Shown one piece after another: positions 22,871 through 35,283 of a stretch of DNA of 64,000 nucleotides (positions within the stretch are counted from its first letter, which is position 1; every line of letters starts with the position of its first letter). Origin of the DNA: Nissolia schottii (Eukaryota > Streptophyta > Magnoliopsida > Fabales > Fabaceae); assembly GCA_003254905.1 (NCBI GenBank), contig QANU01000247.1, positions 602,538-666,537 on the forward strand, written 5' to 3'. The notes beneath the pieces are model-generated. The model was not told the DNA's origin and ran no database searches. It saw only the letters and a program-made list of their open reading frames with translations. Made by a program: the position numbers and the translations under genes.

Positions 22871-24200
22871 GAACTTTCCGACTCTTCACAAACAAATTGT
22901 TATAAGGGGATAAGAGATCACAACGTTCTCAAGTGAAGATCGTGGCTCCCGAATTGTACGAGAAAGAGAGAGGCAGAGAACAAGAAGCGGAAATGCAATT
23001 ATATTCAAATAAAAGGTTACCGGAGTGACTTGATTATAGAGTTATCCTCGCTGGAGCGTAGGATTGTGGTACAAGTTAAAGTGCAAGAAAGGAGAAAAAA
23101 GATAGTCAGGGTTGAGAGATAGCTACGATTATGTCTACTCCTAGGAAAGCAAGGAAATAAAGTGAAAAAGAAAAGGGTGGTGGCGTACGCTGCTTCAAGT
23201 AGGCTACTAACTGTCGGTTGTGGGCTTATTGAGCCGTGATGGTAAGTCTGGCATCCACCTCGAGTTTAGTCCAGGAGCCATGTATTTATAGAGTTTTAGG
23301 GCTCTCATTTTTGGTAATCGTTCCTTTGTCAAGCATTGGCGGTTACAACCTTCGACCAACATGGTCTGTATATTACGGGCTAGTTGCGCTTGCATGTGTG
23401 CCACGACATGCAGCAGTTGTCTTCTCCGTGTCTCTTGCCCGTTGTGCCATCTTTAGAACATGGGAAGTTATTTTCTGTAGTGGCCACATCAGACTTGGAG
23501 AATTTGGATTATGTCCAAATCTGGCAATTGTTCCCTCCACAGAATTGGCTTCAAACCACGAATTTTTTCTAAGTCTTAAACTTTGTCACGAGATTAGCCC
23601 AATACTAGGCTGCTTCAAGGAAGCGACCTTGACAATTCTTTGGATGAATTGTCATTTTCGTGATAACTTATCTCTTCAGTCGAACTTTTGTGTCAACATC
23701 TTAGTTGATTTCTGATAGATCTTTTCATGGTCTCTTGTCGCGACAATTCTTCTATCGCGACCCATACTATAGTGACCCTTGGGGACTTTCTATTGCCCTT
23801 GGCCATTCATCTTTACGTCGCCAACGTTTCTTCCCTCTGCGTCGCCTAACACTATTGCAACACAAACTCTTAGTCATAATTCGTTTTCCATCATACCGCA
23901 AATTTTGGCAACCTAACAAATGCCCCCTCAAGTTCCCATTTTTGAATTTTCAAATAATGAAAAGGTGGGAACTTTGGCTTTTCACATTCTTACTCGGGGG
24001 TAATTGCGGAAATTACCATGCCGCTTGCACTTTTCAATGCTTCCCTCAACCGTCATGTCAATCATTTTCGGGCGATTTTCAATACCTAACCGTTGCATTT
24101 CCTACCACAATTGATCCTAGGTTCACAGTACCCTAAACTGTCATCATTGCTTTAACCACGGGGGTAACTGAGGTTAACCAGGGTAAAATAACCTTACTTG
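22871..24200 (-). mobile_element. LTR-like block, minus orientation
   Basis: The minus strand carries AAACTCTATAAATACATGG (TATA box complement of 23283-23290) after a GAGCCC context, very like the plus-strand LTR at 11.7-12.8 kb. GTCGCGA-type motifs near 23735-23760 recall the GACGCGACTAG of that block. The edges are unknown. Frames at 23236-24136 have no recognisable domain. Confidence 0.4.
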
Positions 24201-24372
24201 TTGTTTTGTATTCCCCTCTTCACAATAGAAATACCTCGTCTTTTATAGCTTCCTCTTTTATTATTTCATTTTCTCATACCTTTCGACCCCAGACTCCCTT
24301 TCCATAACCTTGAAGTGAGTCGTTCTCCCTTCTTTTCTTTCATCTCCGTTCCGATTTTCCCGTTCTTCAATA

Positions 24373-25150
24373 ATGGCTCCCAAGATTACAAAGGCTTCTT
24401 CTTCTAAGGGTAAGGCCCCTCAGAAAGAATCCCATGGGGTTCTCTCGCTGGTGGTCTCAGTTCCTACCCCCTTCTTCCGCTAAAGGGTCCCATTGGCTCC
24501 GGCTTTAAGTCCTACCACTCATCAAATCGAAGCTGACCAGTACTCATCCATTTTTCCATCACCGACATTGTCTACTACTTTTTAGGCCATTTCTCCACTA
24601 TTGCTGACGCCATGAAGGACTCCCCTCTGGACTCATATTTCCCGACTCATGCCGAACAACATCCATTCATCTTTGGTCCCACCATTCCGACATCTTTTTT
24701 CCATGAGCCGGGGTTATCCTAGTTACCCCAAAGAATGGGGAAAGGCAATATGGCTTCCATTCCTGGTTCAAATGGGTGGAAGTGGAGAAGGGTACCTTCT
24801 GGAAGGAGCTTGGGATTTTTGACTGCCTCCAGATCTTCAAGGAGGACTTACGGTTGGATGTTTCCATGATTGGGGTAACCTTCCAATTTTGGAACCTCAC
24901 TACAAATACATTCCACACTTCCTATGGAATGATTTTCCCAACTCTCTTCGAGGTTGCAACGATTATCGGACTCTCTCCCCTTAGAGAGGTGATTCATCCC
25001 GACATGAAGGTGTCGCAACCAAACTACATTGTTGACCATTCGTCGCCCACTTATAGCGCCTTTATCAGCAACAACATGGGTCAAGAGGGTGAATCCGTCA
25101 GCGATGTCGAGCATGTTGTACTTCATGCTTTACATGTTGTAACCATAAAA
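24373..25150 (+). pseudogene. Plant mobile domain (PMD) protein relic
   Basis: It starts MAPKITKASSSKGK and, through several frame changes and stops, reaches a plant-mobile-domain segment: FWKELGIFDCLQI, FWNLTTNTFHTSYGMIFPTLFEVATIIGL. The W-x-x-x-T-N-T-F-H pattern followed by E-V-A-x-I-x-G-L is the PMD signature. These domains occur both in MAIN-like nuclear proteins and inside retrotransposons and MULEs. A possible TATA (TTTTATAG near 24240) lies about 130 bp upstream. The frame runs into a copia RT fragment at about 25155, so the C-terminus is lost. Confidence 0.65.
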
Positions 25151-25154
25151 CTGT

Positions 25155-25318
25155 GTATCGAGAGATACAAAGAATATGGTTTACAAATTAAAGAAAATCA
25201 TCTATGTTCTTAAGCAAACCTTTATCAATGGTATTACAAAATTCATCAAGTTATTATCTCATTTGGTTTAGAGATAAATGGGGTTAGTGGTTGTACATAC
25301 CTTAAGTTCAGTGGGAGC

Positions 25319-25372
<54 letters not shown>

Positions 25373-26115
25373 TTTAAAGTATTTACAGAAATTTGGCATG
25401 CATAACTGCATACCAAAAGAAACTCCTATTGTTAAAGGAAACAAGTCTAGTCTTATTCAACGTCCTAAGAATGATTTTAAAACTAAAGAAATACATAAGT
25501 TTTCTTATGCTTCGGTAGTAGGAATTCTAATGTGTGATTAAGTTTGTACTCCTACGGATATTATGTACATTTTTTTTGGATGTTAAGCAAATATTTGAAC
25601 AATTTGAATGGATCATCAGATAACAGCTAGCAATAAGGTTGTTACAGTATTTTTAGAGAACAAAACACTTCATGTTCACAAACAGGAAGTCGAATCAGAT
25701 AGAGATCGTTAAGGATTCAGACTTTGACTTTGGTGGATGCCAAAATAGTCATAGATCCAACTCAAGCTATATTTATATGCTTGGTGGAGAAGCTATTTGG
25801 AAGAGTGTTGACCAGACACTCATTGCTTCCTTTACCATTGCAGTTGATTTCATGGCTTGTTATGAGCCACCCAATTATGTAAAATGATTGCTAACTTTTG
25901 TCATAAGGGCTGTAAATTATGGATGAAATTGAAAGACCATTAAGTTGTATTGTGACAATATTCCAGCAGCCATATAAAGAAAGAGTTTAGAGTGGTCCAT
26001 TGTCTATAAAGCATATTAGTACAAACTCCAAGATTGTGGATCCGCTCACTAAGGAAATATCGCCCAAGGTCTTTCATGAGCATAATACTCAAATGAGTGT
26101 AACATCATTTTAATG
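25155..26115 (+). pseudogene. Ty1/copia RT and RNase H relic
   Basis: RT fragments come first (VYKLKKIIYVLKQ, YLKFSGS). A (TA)n tract then stands where the catalytic YVDD segment should be, followed by LQKFGMHNCIPKETPIVKG and FSYASVVGILM. RNase H pieces follow (GGCQNSHRSNSSYIYMLGGEAIWKSV read in two frames, DQTLIASFTIA, DPLTKE-like near 26040). There are many stops. The family-typical YVDD segment through the next 70 or so residues is missing. Confidence 0.85.
25318..25366. repeat. (TA)n microsatellite replacing the RT active site
   Basis: An almost pure TA/AT run interrupted by AC, between RT residues that normally flank the YVDD motif. Confidence 0.9.
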
Positions 26116-26524
26116 ATATACTGGATTAGTGGGAGTGTGCATTGGGATGCTCATTTTTGTTAAACAAACCTAATGTTTAAGTATATTTTTCTGCAGAAAT
26201 AAAGTATTCAATTATTTTGTTTTCACTCTGAATTATTTTGATCTCATAAAGAATAAAGTTGGACCAGTTGGAAATAGACATGGATGAGATCATTTTACAT
26301 GTAATTTCCATGTTACTGATCCAAACTTGATTTATGTCATTAAAATATCAGTATGGTGATCATTGTGGTTCAATCACGACTTTAATGTGATGAAAGTTGT
26401 TGTAGTTCCATCACTAATATATGAGATAGACCAGATTGTTTAAGTAGTTAAATAAAAATAGCGTTCAGATGTGCACTTAAAGTTTATTTTGTGATATGAT
26501 TATCTCAAGACAATTTTATAGCCC

Positions 26525-26535
26525 AAGTGGGAGAT
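26525..26535 (+). other. Polypurine tract
   Basis: AAGTGGGAGAT directly before the LTR start, the usual copia arrangement. Confidence 0.7.
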
Positions 26536-26983
26536 TGTTAGGAAATTATATTTCCTTAGTCTATTTTTGTGGGTTATATATAATTATGAATATAATCATT
26601 TTAGCAATTTTTTATGACTTATAATATGTTAATCTCACTAATGTTTGACGAAATTAAAGAAAGGAATAAGTCAGACTACTTTATTGGTTTGAGCCTGAAA
26701 TGGGTAATAGTCATTCTGCCTATTTTTATTGGCTTTTAGGGTTTTATGGGTTTGGTCTCTAACACACCAAAATCACTTTGCAGACTCCTTCTCCATCAAA
26801 AGAGCTACACTAAAGCCTTAATAAGGATTCAGAGATTTTGGTTGAGAAAGGTCAATAACCGCATCTCCAAACATCAATATCAATTCCTAAGGATTCAGGT
26901 ACGCTACCGCATCAAGTCTATTTGTTTTTTGATGATTTAACATGAATGATCTTGGAATAATAAAGAGTTAAGAATTTCTAACA
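26536..26983 (+). mobile_element. 3' LTR of copia element
   Basis: It begins TGTTAGGAAAT and ends ATTTCTAACA, a clean inverted TGTTAG/CTAACA pair. The length of 448 bp and the purine tract just before it fit the copia relic upstream (25155-26115). Confidence 0.85.
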
Positions 26984-28613
26984 GGATCATCTCTATCATT
27001 AATCCAATGAATTTGGGTTTATTGGTGCATATAAGCTACCATCATAAGTGAAAGGAACACAATCCCCCGGCCTTATCCAAACTATGATCACTCGTTGAAA
27101 GTATATTCGAACAAGAATATGACCAAAAAAATGTTGATGAAATAAATGAGTGTTTGAGCTAATAGCTGCCAGGAGAGAATTAGTGTGTTTGGAAACAAGC
27201 TCAAACAGCTTCTTTTCTTTTCTTTTCTTTTCTTTTTTCCTAAAGAACAAGGCTGTTGCAACTAGCTAAACATGTTTGGCAAATGAAGACAAAATAAGTA
27301 ACAGCTTTTCTATGGAAATATAAGCTGTTTTGAACATTTTTTCTGAGCAGCTGGATTTTGAGCATCGTTTTTTAAAAGCTGTTAGGATTTAATATTAAAA
27401 TATTGTCATCCCTATTTTACTCAAACTCACCCATTGTAATTCAATTCAATTTGCCCTCTAACCAAACTCTTTTTAGTAATTTATCATATAAAAGTGATTA
27501 TTTTTAAATAATCTAAACAAAACAAATCATTTTTAAATCACTTTTCAACTAAAGTATTCAAACATAAATTGATTATCACATAATCAATTATATAAAAAAT
27601 AATTAATAAAATTAGTAATTATTATAATAAGTTTAATTTTTCAACTTTTCTAAATAAACCCTTAGAATTCTCAATAAAAGCTATTGCTTTATTTTTTTTC
27701 TTATGTTGCCAAACATGTTCACTTTTCTCAAAACATCTTCTTCTTTTTTTTTTTTTTAAATATTATTTTTAAAAAAGAAAAAGCGATTTCAGTCTTTTCC
27801 CAAACATGCTATTAATGTAACGTTGCAAGGGTAGCTAGCGAGGCCCAGTTAAGCAGGCCGTTAGATCAGTTAGCTTAACTTCATTTAGGCATAATCCATT
27901 TTAATTTGCGAGTAAAACAGTTTATATCAACTTTATAACTAGTGTTAATTAATGGACTGATGTTGTGCTGATCCAATCCGTTTAATTTAATGTTAGTCTA
28001 CATATTTAATTGATTTTTTTTTTCCCTTTCAGTTCGTTGAAATCAAAACTTTTAAATATTATTATATTTCAAATATAATTAAAATTAATTTTCTCGTCAT
28101 GAAAAAGAAATTTTCAAACCCCAAGTTCAACACATTACATATTAAATTATCTAAGTTTAAAATAAATAATATATCAAAACTTAAATTCGAACTCTAACTA
28201 TGAAAGTTTAACACATTAAAAAATCACATTTTGGTCTCAATCTTGCAGTTGAAAAAAATGATGTTTTTTTGGGAAGATATAGAGTGTTGGGCCGAGTTTT
28301 TATTATTTTAAAGTAAACGAGTCCACCTATGGTCTTCGAGTGAGCCTAGCCTAAGATACCAAAACATTTCCAACCATGAAAATTACCAAACAGTACACAC
28401 AGAATAATTGAATATACCCCACACCTTTAAATAGGGACTAGGACGTGACCTTGTTAGACCACAAAGGACAATTTTAGTCCAACCTTGTGGTCCTTTCCGC
28501 CCAATAGGAAACCCATCTTAAAATTTCTCAACAAAAATAATGCCACACTTAATTTCTATAACATCCTCTAAATCAAGAATTTCGTCTCCAAAGGCATCAT
28601 CTGAAGGTTCTCC
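26984..28613. other. AT-rich spacer upstream of the amidase gene
   Basis: No gene is supported. A (TTTTC)n run is at 27212-27236. The last few hundred bases hold the promoter of the acetamidase-like gene; TTTAAATAG at 28427-28435 is the best TATA-like site, about 180 bp before the ATG. Confidence 0.45.
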
Positions 28614-31600
28614 ATGGCGCCGCCAACCCCGAGGCTGGTTGTGCCAATAGACCTGAAGAAGAAGCCATGGGAACAAAAGCACCCACTCCATAATCGATGG
28701 CACCCTCACATACCACCGGTTGCTGACGTCAGCACCGATGAGGTGTTTAGAGTAGAGATGGTAGACTGGACTGGTGGTGCTATTAAAGATGACAGCTCAG
28801 CACTTGACATTAAACTTTTGGACCTCTCAACTGTAAGTACGCAAAAATATCATCTCCCCTCCCTCCTCCATGTGTTAGAAGTCTAATTCCTATATAAATC
28901 TGATTTTGGATATTCTTGTTATCTCTCATAAAAATTTTCAAATGATTTGATTATGGCAGTCAAATGGGTGGGTCTGTCCCGTTTAGGCCTGGTCCGTTTA
29001 GGCCTGCGGGCCTAAATGGGTCAGGTCAAAAATATGCATATTTTTAAGGTCTGGTTCGTTTATGGTCGGTCCGTGGGCCTAAACGGATCTCCCGCTAGCA
29101 CGTTTATTTTTTTTAAAAAATTTAAAAAATGAAAAAATAAAAATATTTTATTTAAAAATTTTTAAAAAATTCACGGGTTCACGGGCCGGTCCGCGGGCTA
29201 AAGGGGCCGGAGCTTAAACGGGTCGGTCCAATTTTGTTTTCAAATTTTCGCGAATATATTTTTTGCATGTAAAGTTCGTCCATTTAACTGAGTAGGAATT
29301 GATTATAAATATTTGGCTCTATCATTGTTGATCCTCTTCTGTCACGTCTTTTTGGGTTTCACTTCTTTGAGTCAACGATTAAAGGTCGTATATGAGTGAA
29401 AACTTTACATAAAATTATTCATTCCCCATAGCAGCATACGGTGTGTGTTCTCTTATTTTTCTTAATGATTTGTAATAATTAATTTTTGGACTTTGGGCAA
29501 ATGGGTAAAACGGGCCAGACCCATTATCTTAGTGGGCCAATCAGAGTTCTAGACAGTGGTGGCGTCCCCGCCAAGCCCGGAGATCTGCTTGTTGTGGAAA
29601 TATGCAACTTGGGTCCACTCCCTGGAGATGAAGGGGGTTTTACAGCAACATTTGACAGAGAAAATGGTGGCGGTTTCTTGACAGACCATTTTCCTTCGGC
29701 CACAAAAGCTATTTGGTACTTCGAGGGTATATATGCTCATTCACCTCAGATACCAGGTGAATCACATAACAATTGGATGTCTTTCTTTCAGTTTATTTGA
29801 CCAAACAACAAACATTTCTCATGATTAAAACAATTAGTTTTCATATTCTTCTTTAATTTTTTTTAATTTTAAGCCGAAGTTAAAAAAAAAATGATAATAA
29901 TTCCTAAAAGAAAATCTACTTTCAAATCTTTTTTTTATCTGTATAACAAAAATTATTTTATAATCTATTTTTTCAAGCTGAAACAAAAGTACTCTAAAAT
30001 AGATGTAAGTTACTTTTTATAAATGTTTTGTAGTTACTTCTTATGAATGTTTTGCTACCACCAGAAAAAGTGCGTGTAGCTACAGTCAAAAACTGACGTT
30101 TAACCACGGTTTTTAATTGTGGCTAAACAATCTTCCAACAGTTGGCACAAGTGTGACTGTTACATGTGTGAGAAAAACGTTTTCATTTAGCTGCGTTTAT
30201 TGAATGTGACTAGTAGCTTATTAGTACCTATGCAGTAATCTCAGCTAACCGCACTTGCAAAATGTGGTTAATACCTACAATTAGCCACACGTAGTGTAAT
30301 GTTCCCATCTATCCGCACTTTTTAAATGTGGGTACTTTAAATTTTTTTTTTTTTTCAAATGGTACATCCAATAAGGGATCATCTTCCAATTTACCACACT
30401 ACAATTCCAAAACCAAATATCAAAGAATCACTACTTATAAGTTAACAAGTAATGAAAGAAGGAGAGAGACAAGGTACCGACAAGAACAAAAATCGGAAAT
30501 GAAAAAAAACGAAAAATGCAAAACTATTTAAGGTGAAAAAAATGAAAACATCTCTCAGATAATGTTCATTTAGCTACGGTCCACTGAACGACGATATAGA
30601 AAGTGTTATTTTATTTCATCACCTTTTTTTTTTCTTGTAGTGCACCCACATAATGAATCATGAATCATGAATAAAAAATTGTGCTGGACAGGGGTTCGAT
30701 TTCCAGGTTTAACACACCCGGGGTTGATTGGAACTGCGCCATCAATGGAACTCCTGGGCATATGGAATGAAAGGGAGAGAGATGTTGAGGCCAATGGTGT
30801 TCAGTCTTTCAAACTATGCGAGGTTTTGCATTCACGGCCCTTGGCAAACTTACCATCAACTAAAGGTTGTCACCTTGGAAAGGTGATGATGCACCCCAAG
30901 AACATTTATGTATATCTTTTTTTTGGTTGCATGCCCGGTTCCAAAGCTTTGCTTTGACTAATTCGGGTCGACCCGGGTCGTGTACCTGGTTGTGGTGGGT
31001 AAGTCTCCCGGTGGGAATAACTGCGTACACAAGGTCTTAAACTCGAGATTTACTTAAGCGATAGTGAGTCGCTTACCACTTCGACCAAACCCCGTTGGTT
31101 CCATATTTAACTTTGGAGTGTTGCTGCATTCTCTTAATAATATTCATTTTAAAAATCTCAATCACAACGACATAAATTGTAGCTTACACAATATCTAAGA
31201 ATTATTTAATATATGAGTGAGATTCTGAATTAGGAGTATTTTTAGTCAAATCACATCACATAGGAGACATTTTGGTTAATTTTAATCTAATGATAGATTA
31301 TATCCCTTGCAGCTTTATCACATTAAGTTCAAATTATTCAGAAGTATTTATTAGATTCCTAAATTAATTTAGCTCATTCTCCAAATGCTTACACAAATCT
31401 CCTTCAGTGTAAGTAACACAAAAGTAGTAAAATGTGTGCTAAAGTCAAAGAAGGCATATAATGATATCACTTTCTGCAGAAGCACACACTAATCTTGGTC
31501 CAACTTTGCAAAGGCCTTTTGTAGGCTTGGCAAGAAATTTAGAACGACATTTTCTTTCTTTATATTCTAAGGCCCTTTTCTTGGTGTGGCGTCCTTGTAG

Positions 31601-33487
31601 ATTCAAAGAGGCACTCCTGAATGGGAGAAGATTGCATTGGAAGCAGCAAGAACGATACCAGGAAGAGAAAATGGGGGAAATTGTGACATCAAAAACCTAA
31701 GCAGAGGTTCGAAGATATACATGCCAGTTTTTGTAGAAGGGGCGAATCTCAGCACTGGCGACATGCACTTTTCACAGGGTGATGGCGAGATCTCATTTTG
31801 TGGCGCAATAGAAATGAGCGGTTTCTTAGAACTTAAGTTAGTATCTACTTCGTGTCTTTCTTCCTCTGTGAATGTCTACCATCATGTTCATTAGGTATGT
31901 TCAAATGACATTTCTGTAAAGTTGGTAACACTTATTTTAATGTCATCAGGTGTGAAATTATAAGGGGTGGAATGAAGGAGTACCTTACACCAATGGGGCC
32001 TACCCCCCTTCATGTCAACCCAATATTTGAGATAGGGCCAGTTGAACCAAGATTCTCGGAATGGTTGGTTTTTGAGGGCATCAGTGTAGATGAAAGTGGG
32101 AGGCAACACTTCTTAGATGCAAGTGTTGCTTACAAGCGAGCAGTTCTCAATGCCATTGACTACCTATCCAAGTTTGGTTACTCCAAAGAACAGGTTTAAA
32201 TAAAAAAAAATTCCCTCCCTTCTCAAATAATTGCCCCTTTCCATTTTGCACAAGTATTGAATAGGGCCATACTAAAAAATAAATAAATTAATGTAGTCTA
32301 AATTTAAACAGTGGACAATTATTTATAAAAATACCGAAAAGGTTGACAATTATTTGAGAACGGAAATTATTGCATGCCATTGACTACCTGTAGTATATTA
32401 AATGCATGTTCTAAAAATATTATTCGACATTGATTTCTTGCTTTTTTTTAAAATATTTTTTTAACACTATAAATTGAAATCAATTATTGATAATATTCCT
32501 AAAACATACATTAAATTGTGCTTTGTCCACGTCTAAAGTGGCATGTCAGCTAAGTGTATGAAAGGTGATAGTAGACCTTCTCCCCCCTCACACGATGTTG
32601 AAATATCACTTTATAAATAAGTGGAATAGTCTTAATTGCGGATTCTCTTCCTGCACACTTGGCTCATCTTTCCCCACAAGAAAAATGGTCAAAATATGTT
32701 ATTTCTACATTCAGTTGCAACTTATGGCTAATTGATATGTTTTTGAACATATCAGGCATACCTTCTGTTGTCTTGTTGCCCCTGTGAAGGAAGAATATCT
32801 GGAATAGTGGATGCCCCAAATGCTGTTGCAACCCTGGCCATTCCAACAGCTATATTTGACCAGGTAAGTAAATATATACCTTGTTGGCTCCCCCCCCCCC
32901 CTATATTCTAAAACAACCATGAGCTTATAATTATTGATCAATGTAAACTATCTATCAATTTCAGTCGTTGTTCACACAATATTCCCAATCATAAAACTGC
33001 CAGTTCTCACAAGTCTTGAAATTTGAAGGCTGTAGAAACACAAATCCAACCACATTATCATTGTATGGACTGGAATTATTGAGTTCTTTATTATCGCAAG
33101 ATCTCCTTAATCGATTTTTTTTTTTTTTTTTGCAATGCGTGAAAACGCTCAATTGTCAGAAGGAATTCCAAAATCATCATTCGTTAACACAGAATTTGTG
33201 AACTTTTTGTATAATCATGCAAAATGCTAGAGATCATTATTTGTACTCAAAATTTACTCATACTTGATTCACAAGATTAAGGACTACAATCTCAAAAATA
33301 GTTTATATTTTTGTATGTTAAAATGACGGGGGTTAAATTTATTTTATTGCAGGATATCCGTCCTAAAAAGAACAAAGTGCCACTTGGGCCCCACCTTGTA
33401 AAGAAACCAGATGTCTTCAAATGTACTTATGATGGGAACTTGCCCATTACAAGGAATCCAAGTGCCACCATGACTCACATTAGTTAG
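28614..33487 (+). CDS. Acetamidase/formamidase family protein
   Basis: Seven exons: 28614-28832, 29519-29756, 30692-30882, 31601-31836, 31950-32193, 32756-32863 and 33353-33487, all GT-AG, with phases that add up to 456 residues. The start MAPPTPRLVVPIDLKKK is the usual plant start. Conserved FmdA/AmdA segments follow: HYLSGPIRV, KPGDLLVVEICNLGP, FPGLTHPGLIGTAPS, ARTIPGRENGGNCDIKNL, VFVEGANLSTGDMHFSQGDGE, GPTPLHVNP and SCCPCEGRISGIVD. The family hydrolyses formamide or short amides to ammonia and the acid; it is probably soluble, and the plant substrate is not settled. The length matches plant homologues (about 450). Introns 1, 2 and 3 contain transposons, but every splice site is intact. I see no defect. 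Confidence 0.96.
28960..29250. mobile_element. MITE-like insert in amidase intron 1
   Basis: G/C-rich ends in inverted orientation (TGGGTCTGTCCCGTTTAGG on the left; the complement of the right end reads TTGGACCGACCCGTTTAAG) enclose an AT-rich core. The GGGCC-rich composition contrasts with the intron around it. Target duplication not resolved. Confidence 0.45.
30056..30643. mobile_element. CACTA-like non-autonomous element in amidase intron 2
   Basis: The left end TACCACCAGAAAAA resembles CACTACCAGAAAA with two changes. The right end TTTTTCTTGTAGTG is a near-perfect CACTACAAGAAAAA complement. Between them are subterminal GTGCGTGTAGCTACAG, CCACGGTTTTTAATTGTGGCTAA and CCGCACTT...AATGTGG repeats. 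There is no transposase. It ends 48 bp before the exon 3 acceptor. Confidence 0.7.
30917..31099 (-). mobile_element. tRNA-derived SINE in amidase intron 3
   Basis: On the minus strand it starts CAACGGGGTTTGGTCGAAGTGG (pol III A box TGGTCGAAGTGG, complement of 31076-31087). A degenerate B box (AGTTTAAGACC) follows about 35 bp on, and an oligo-A tail (complement of 30917-30924) closes it. A second, better preserved copy is at 42338. Confidence 0.6.
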
Positions 33488-34232
33488 AAAATAGATCCAT
33501 AATGTTGTCATAGCTCTTATGCCACAAATTGCTAATACCTAATGTTTGTAAAATATGAATCGTAACAAATGCTTGGAAAACTGTTAGAATTATATGTAAC
33601 GAGACTTACATCAGAAAGATTACTTTTATAAGGACTCGAGTTCTCGAATTTCAATAACTAATTTTTTTAGTGTGATTCTATTAAGAATATATACCCTTCA
33701 CATGCTCGTACTTGATGTATTTTCAAGTATTCATATAATCAATAATGAATAAGGAATTTATTGTAGGTAGTCAAAAGAGCCCTTTAATATATGACCAAGT
33801 GCCCATCAATAATTTCAACTAGTTTAGGGTTTAGGGTAGACTTAAGTAGATGCACAGGATAAAAACTTCTTTTTAAAGGCCTTATTGCATATTTTCTGAA
33901 GAAAATTTCTTGAACCACGTCTATTTTCCACCCTTGCTTTCAAGGGAATGTTTTGATTGCCCAAGATGATAGGTCAAAAGTTATTCTAGGAGCTTCTCGT
34001 GCTTGATTTCTTAAAAACCATGTATACTATGCTATGCCTTTGGAGAACTATGATTGTTTCATTTCCTACAATGGAATTTTGAGATAGGACACCTTACCCA
34101 TTATTAGAGTAGCATCTTGGAAGTATGGTACATTCTTTAGGTACAGAGCCTTAACCGTTTTCGTTAATTAGTGGTTAAGGAAAGAAATCTACTCAATAGT
34201 TTTAGTGATTTGGACATAGGATTTACGCAAAT
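33488..34232. other. 3' flank of the amidase gene
   Basis: No gene is supported. It includes the amidase 3' untranslated region (AATGAATAAG-type signals near 33742) and AT-rich spacer up to LTR copy B. Confidence 0.5.
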
Positions 34233-34710
34233 TGTAACACTCTAGCTAGCTGGTTTACGTTTAAGTCGTAAACTATACTTACTAGGTTGTTGATTGTTTT
34301 GGTGGAAATACCTTTAGTCCTTTATTACCTTTGAAAATAATATTTACATAAAAATACGGACCGATTCGAAATTTTCTCCACTTATTTATTTAACATGAAA
34401 TATGAGCGTAGAAGGAAACATATATTACGAGCGATAGAGCCTTGAGGCTTAATGATTATAGAACAAGATATAGTACACAATTATGGCAATCATAGCAAGC
34501 TTAACACACAATTGACAAAGTGGTCCTCATTCATCATTTCATCAATACTACATAGTTCATGTAGCAAAATGTGTACATATAACATAGTTCCTACAACAGA
34601 TCATATACATATAACCTAAGGACTAATGGAGCACTACTCCATTTAGTCCATACAAAATGTACATCACGATAGATGGTATAGACCACACTGCTGCCCGGAG
34701 AGTCCGAGTT

Positions 34711-35283
34711 TCATTGTTCCTCAGGGTCCTCCTCTGGGTATTCTTCCTCTTCTTCCTCCTCCTCGTCCTTCGGGTCCTCCTCCATGGGATCTTCTTCATT
34801 TGAATCCTCTTCTTCTTCCTCTAAAGAGTTGTAGACAAGTGAGTCATCTTCCTCCTCGAATTTCCATCTGGACTCAAGGATGGTGAATAGACCTCACTAA
34901 CTAATGGGTAGTCCAGAGGGTCCTGCCCCATCATCGTGGGTCTGAGGAGCTAGTTGACATTGGAACAGAGGGGTAACCCGCTTCCTTGCGCATCGGCGAA
35001 TTCGTAGACTTGATGGGGGTGCCGCTGCTGGAACCGATTTTGGGTCTATTTCCATGTCCTTCTCGTATGGCGCGGGCTCATCTTCGTCGATGAGGATGGG
35101 TGCAGAAAGATGATCACCGGGGCCCATGGATAGACCTGGAAAGGGCATAGGGGTTAGTGGAGGAACACTCAGAGCATCATCAGGCAAGTAGGTTTAGGTC
35201 TCCGTGATGACCCCCATGGCAGGGTCAATCCACTGATGGGTGCTCAAGATCCGCATCCCATTGCTCGGTGGGATGTACGTCAT
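34711..35283 (-). pseudogene. LTR-borne basic/acidic open frame, copy B
   Basis: Read from ATG at 35283: MTYIPPSNGMRIL, HQWIDPAMGVITET, a stop (about 35194), then TYLPDDAL, EPAPYEKDMEIDP, a basic core (IRRCARKRV), QLAPQTHDDGAGPSG, two stops (about 34897), and an acidic tail that stays in frame to YPEEDPEEQ and a final stop at 34711-34713. The same order and motifs occur in copy C. I do not recognise the family. The conserved frame over acidic and basic parts suggests it once encoded a protein. It lies downstream of the LTR's TATA box. Confidence 0.6.

Noticed and set aside
25278..25400. Tyr/Ile repeat frame
   Set aside because: It is translation of the (TA)n microsatellite.
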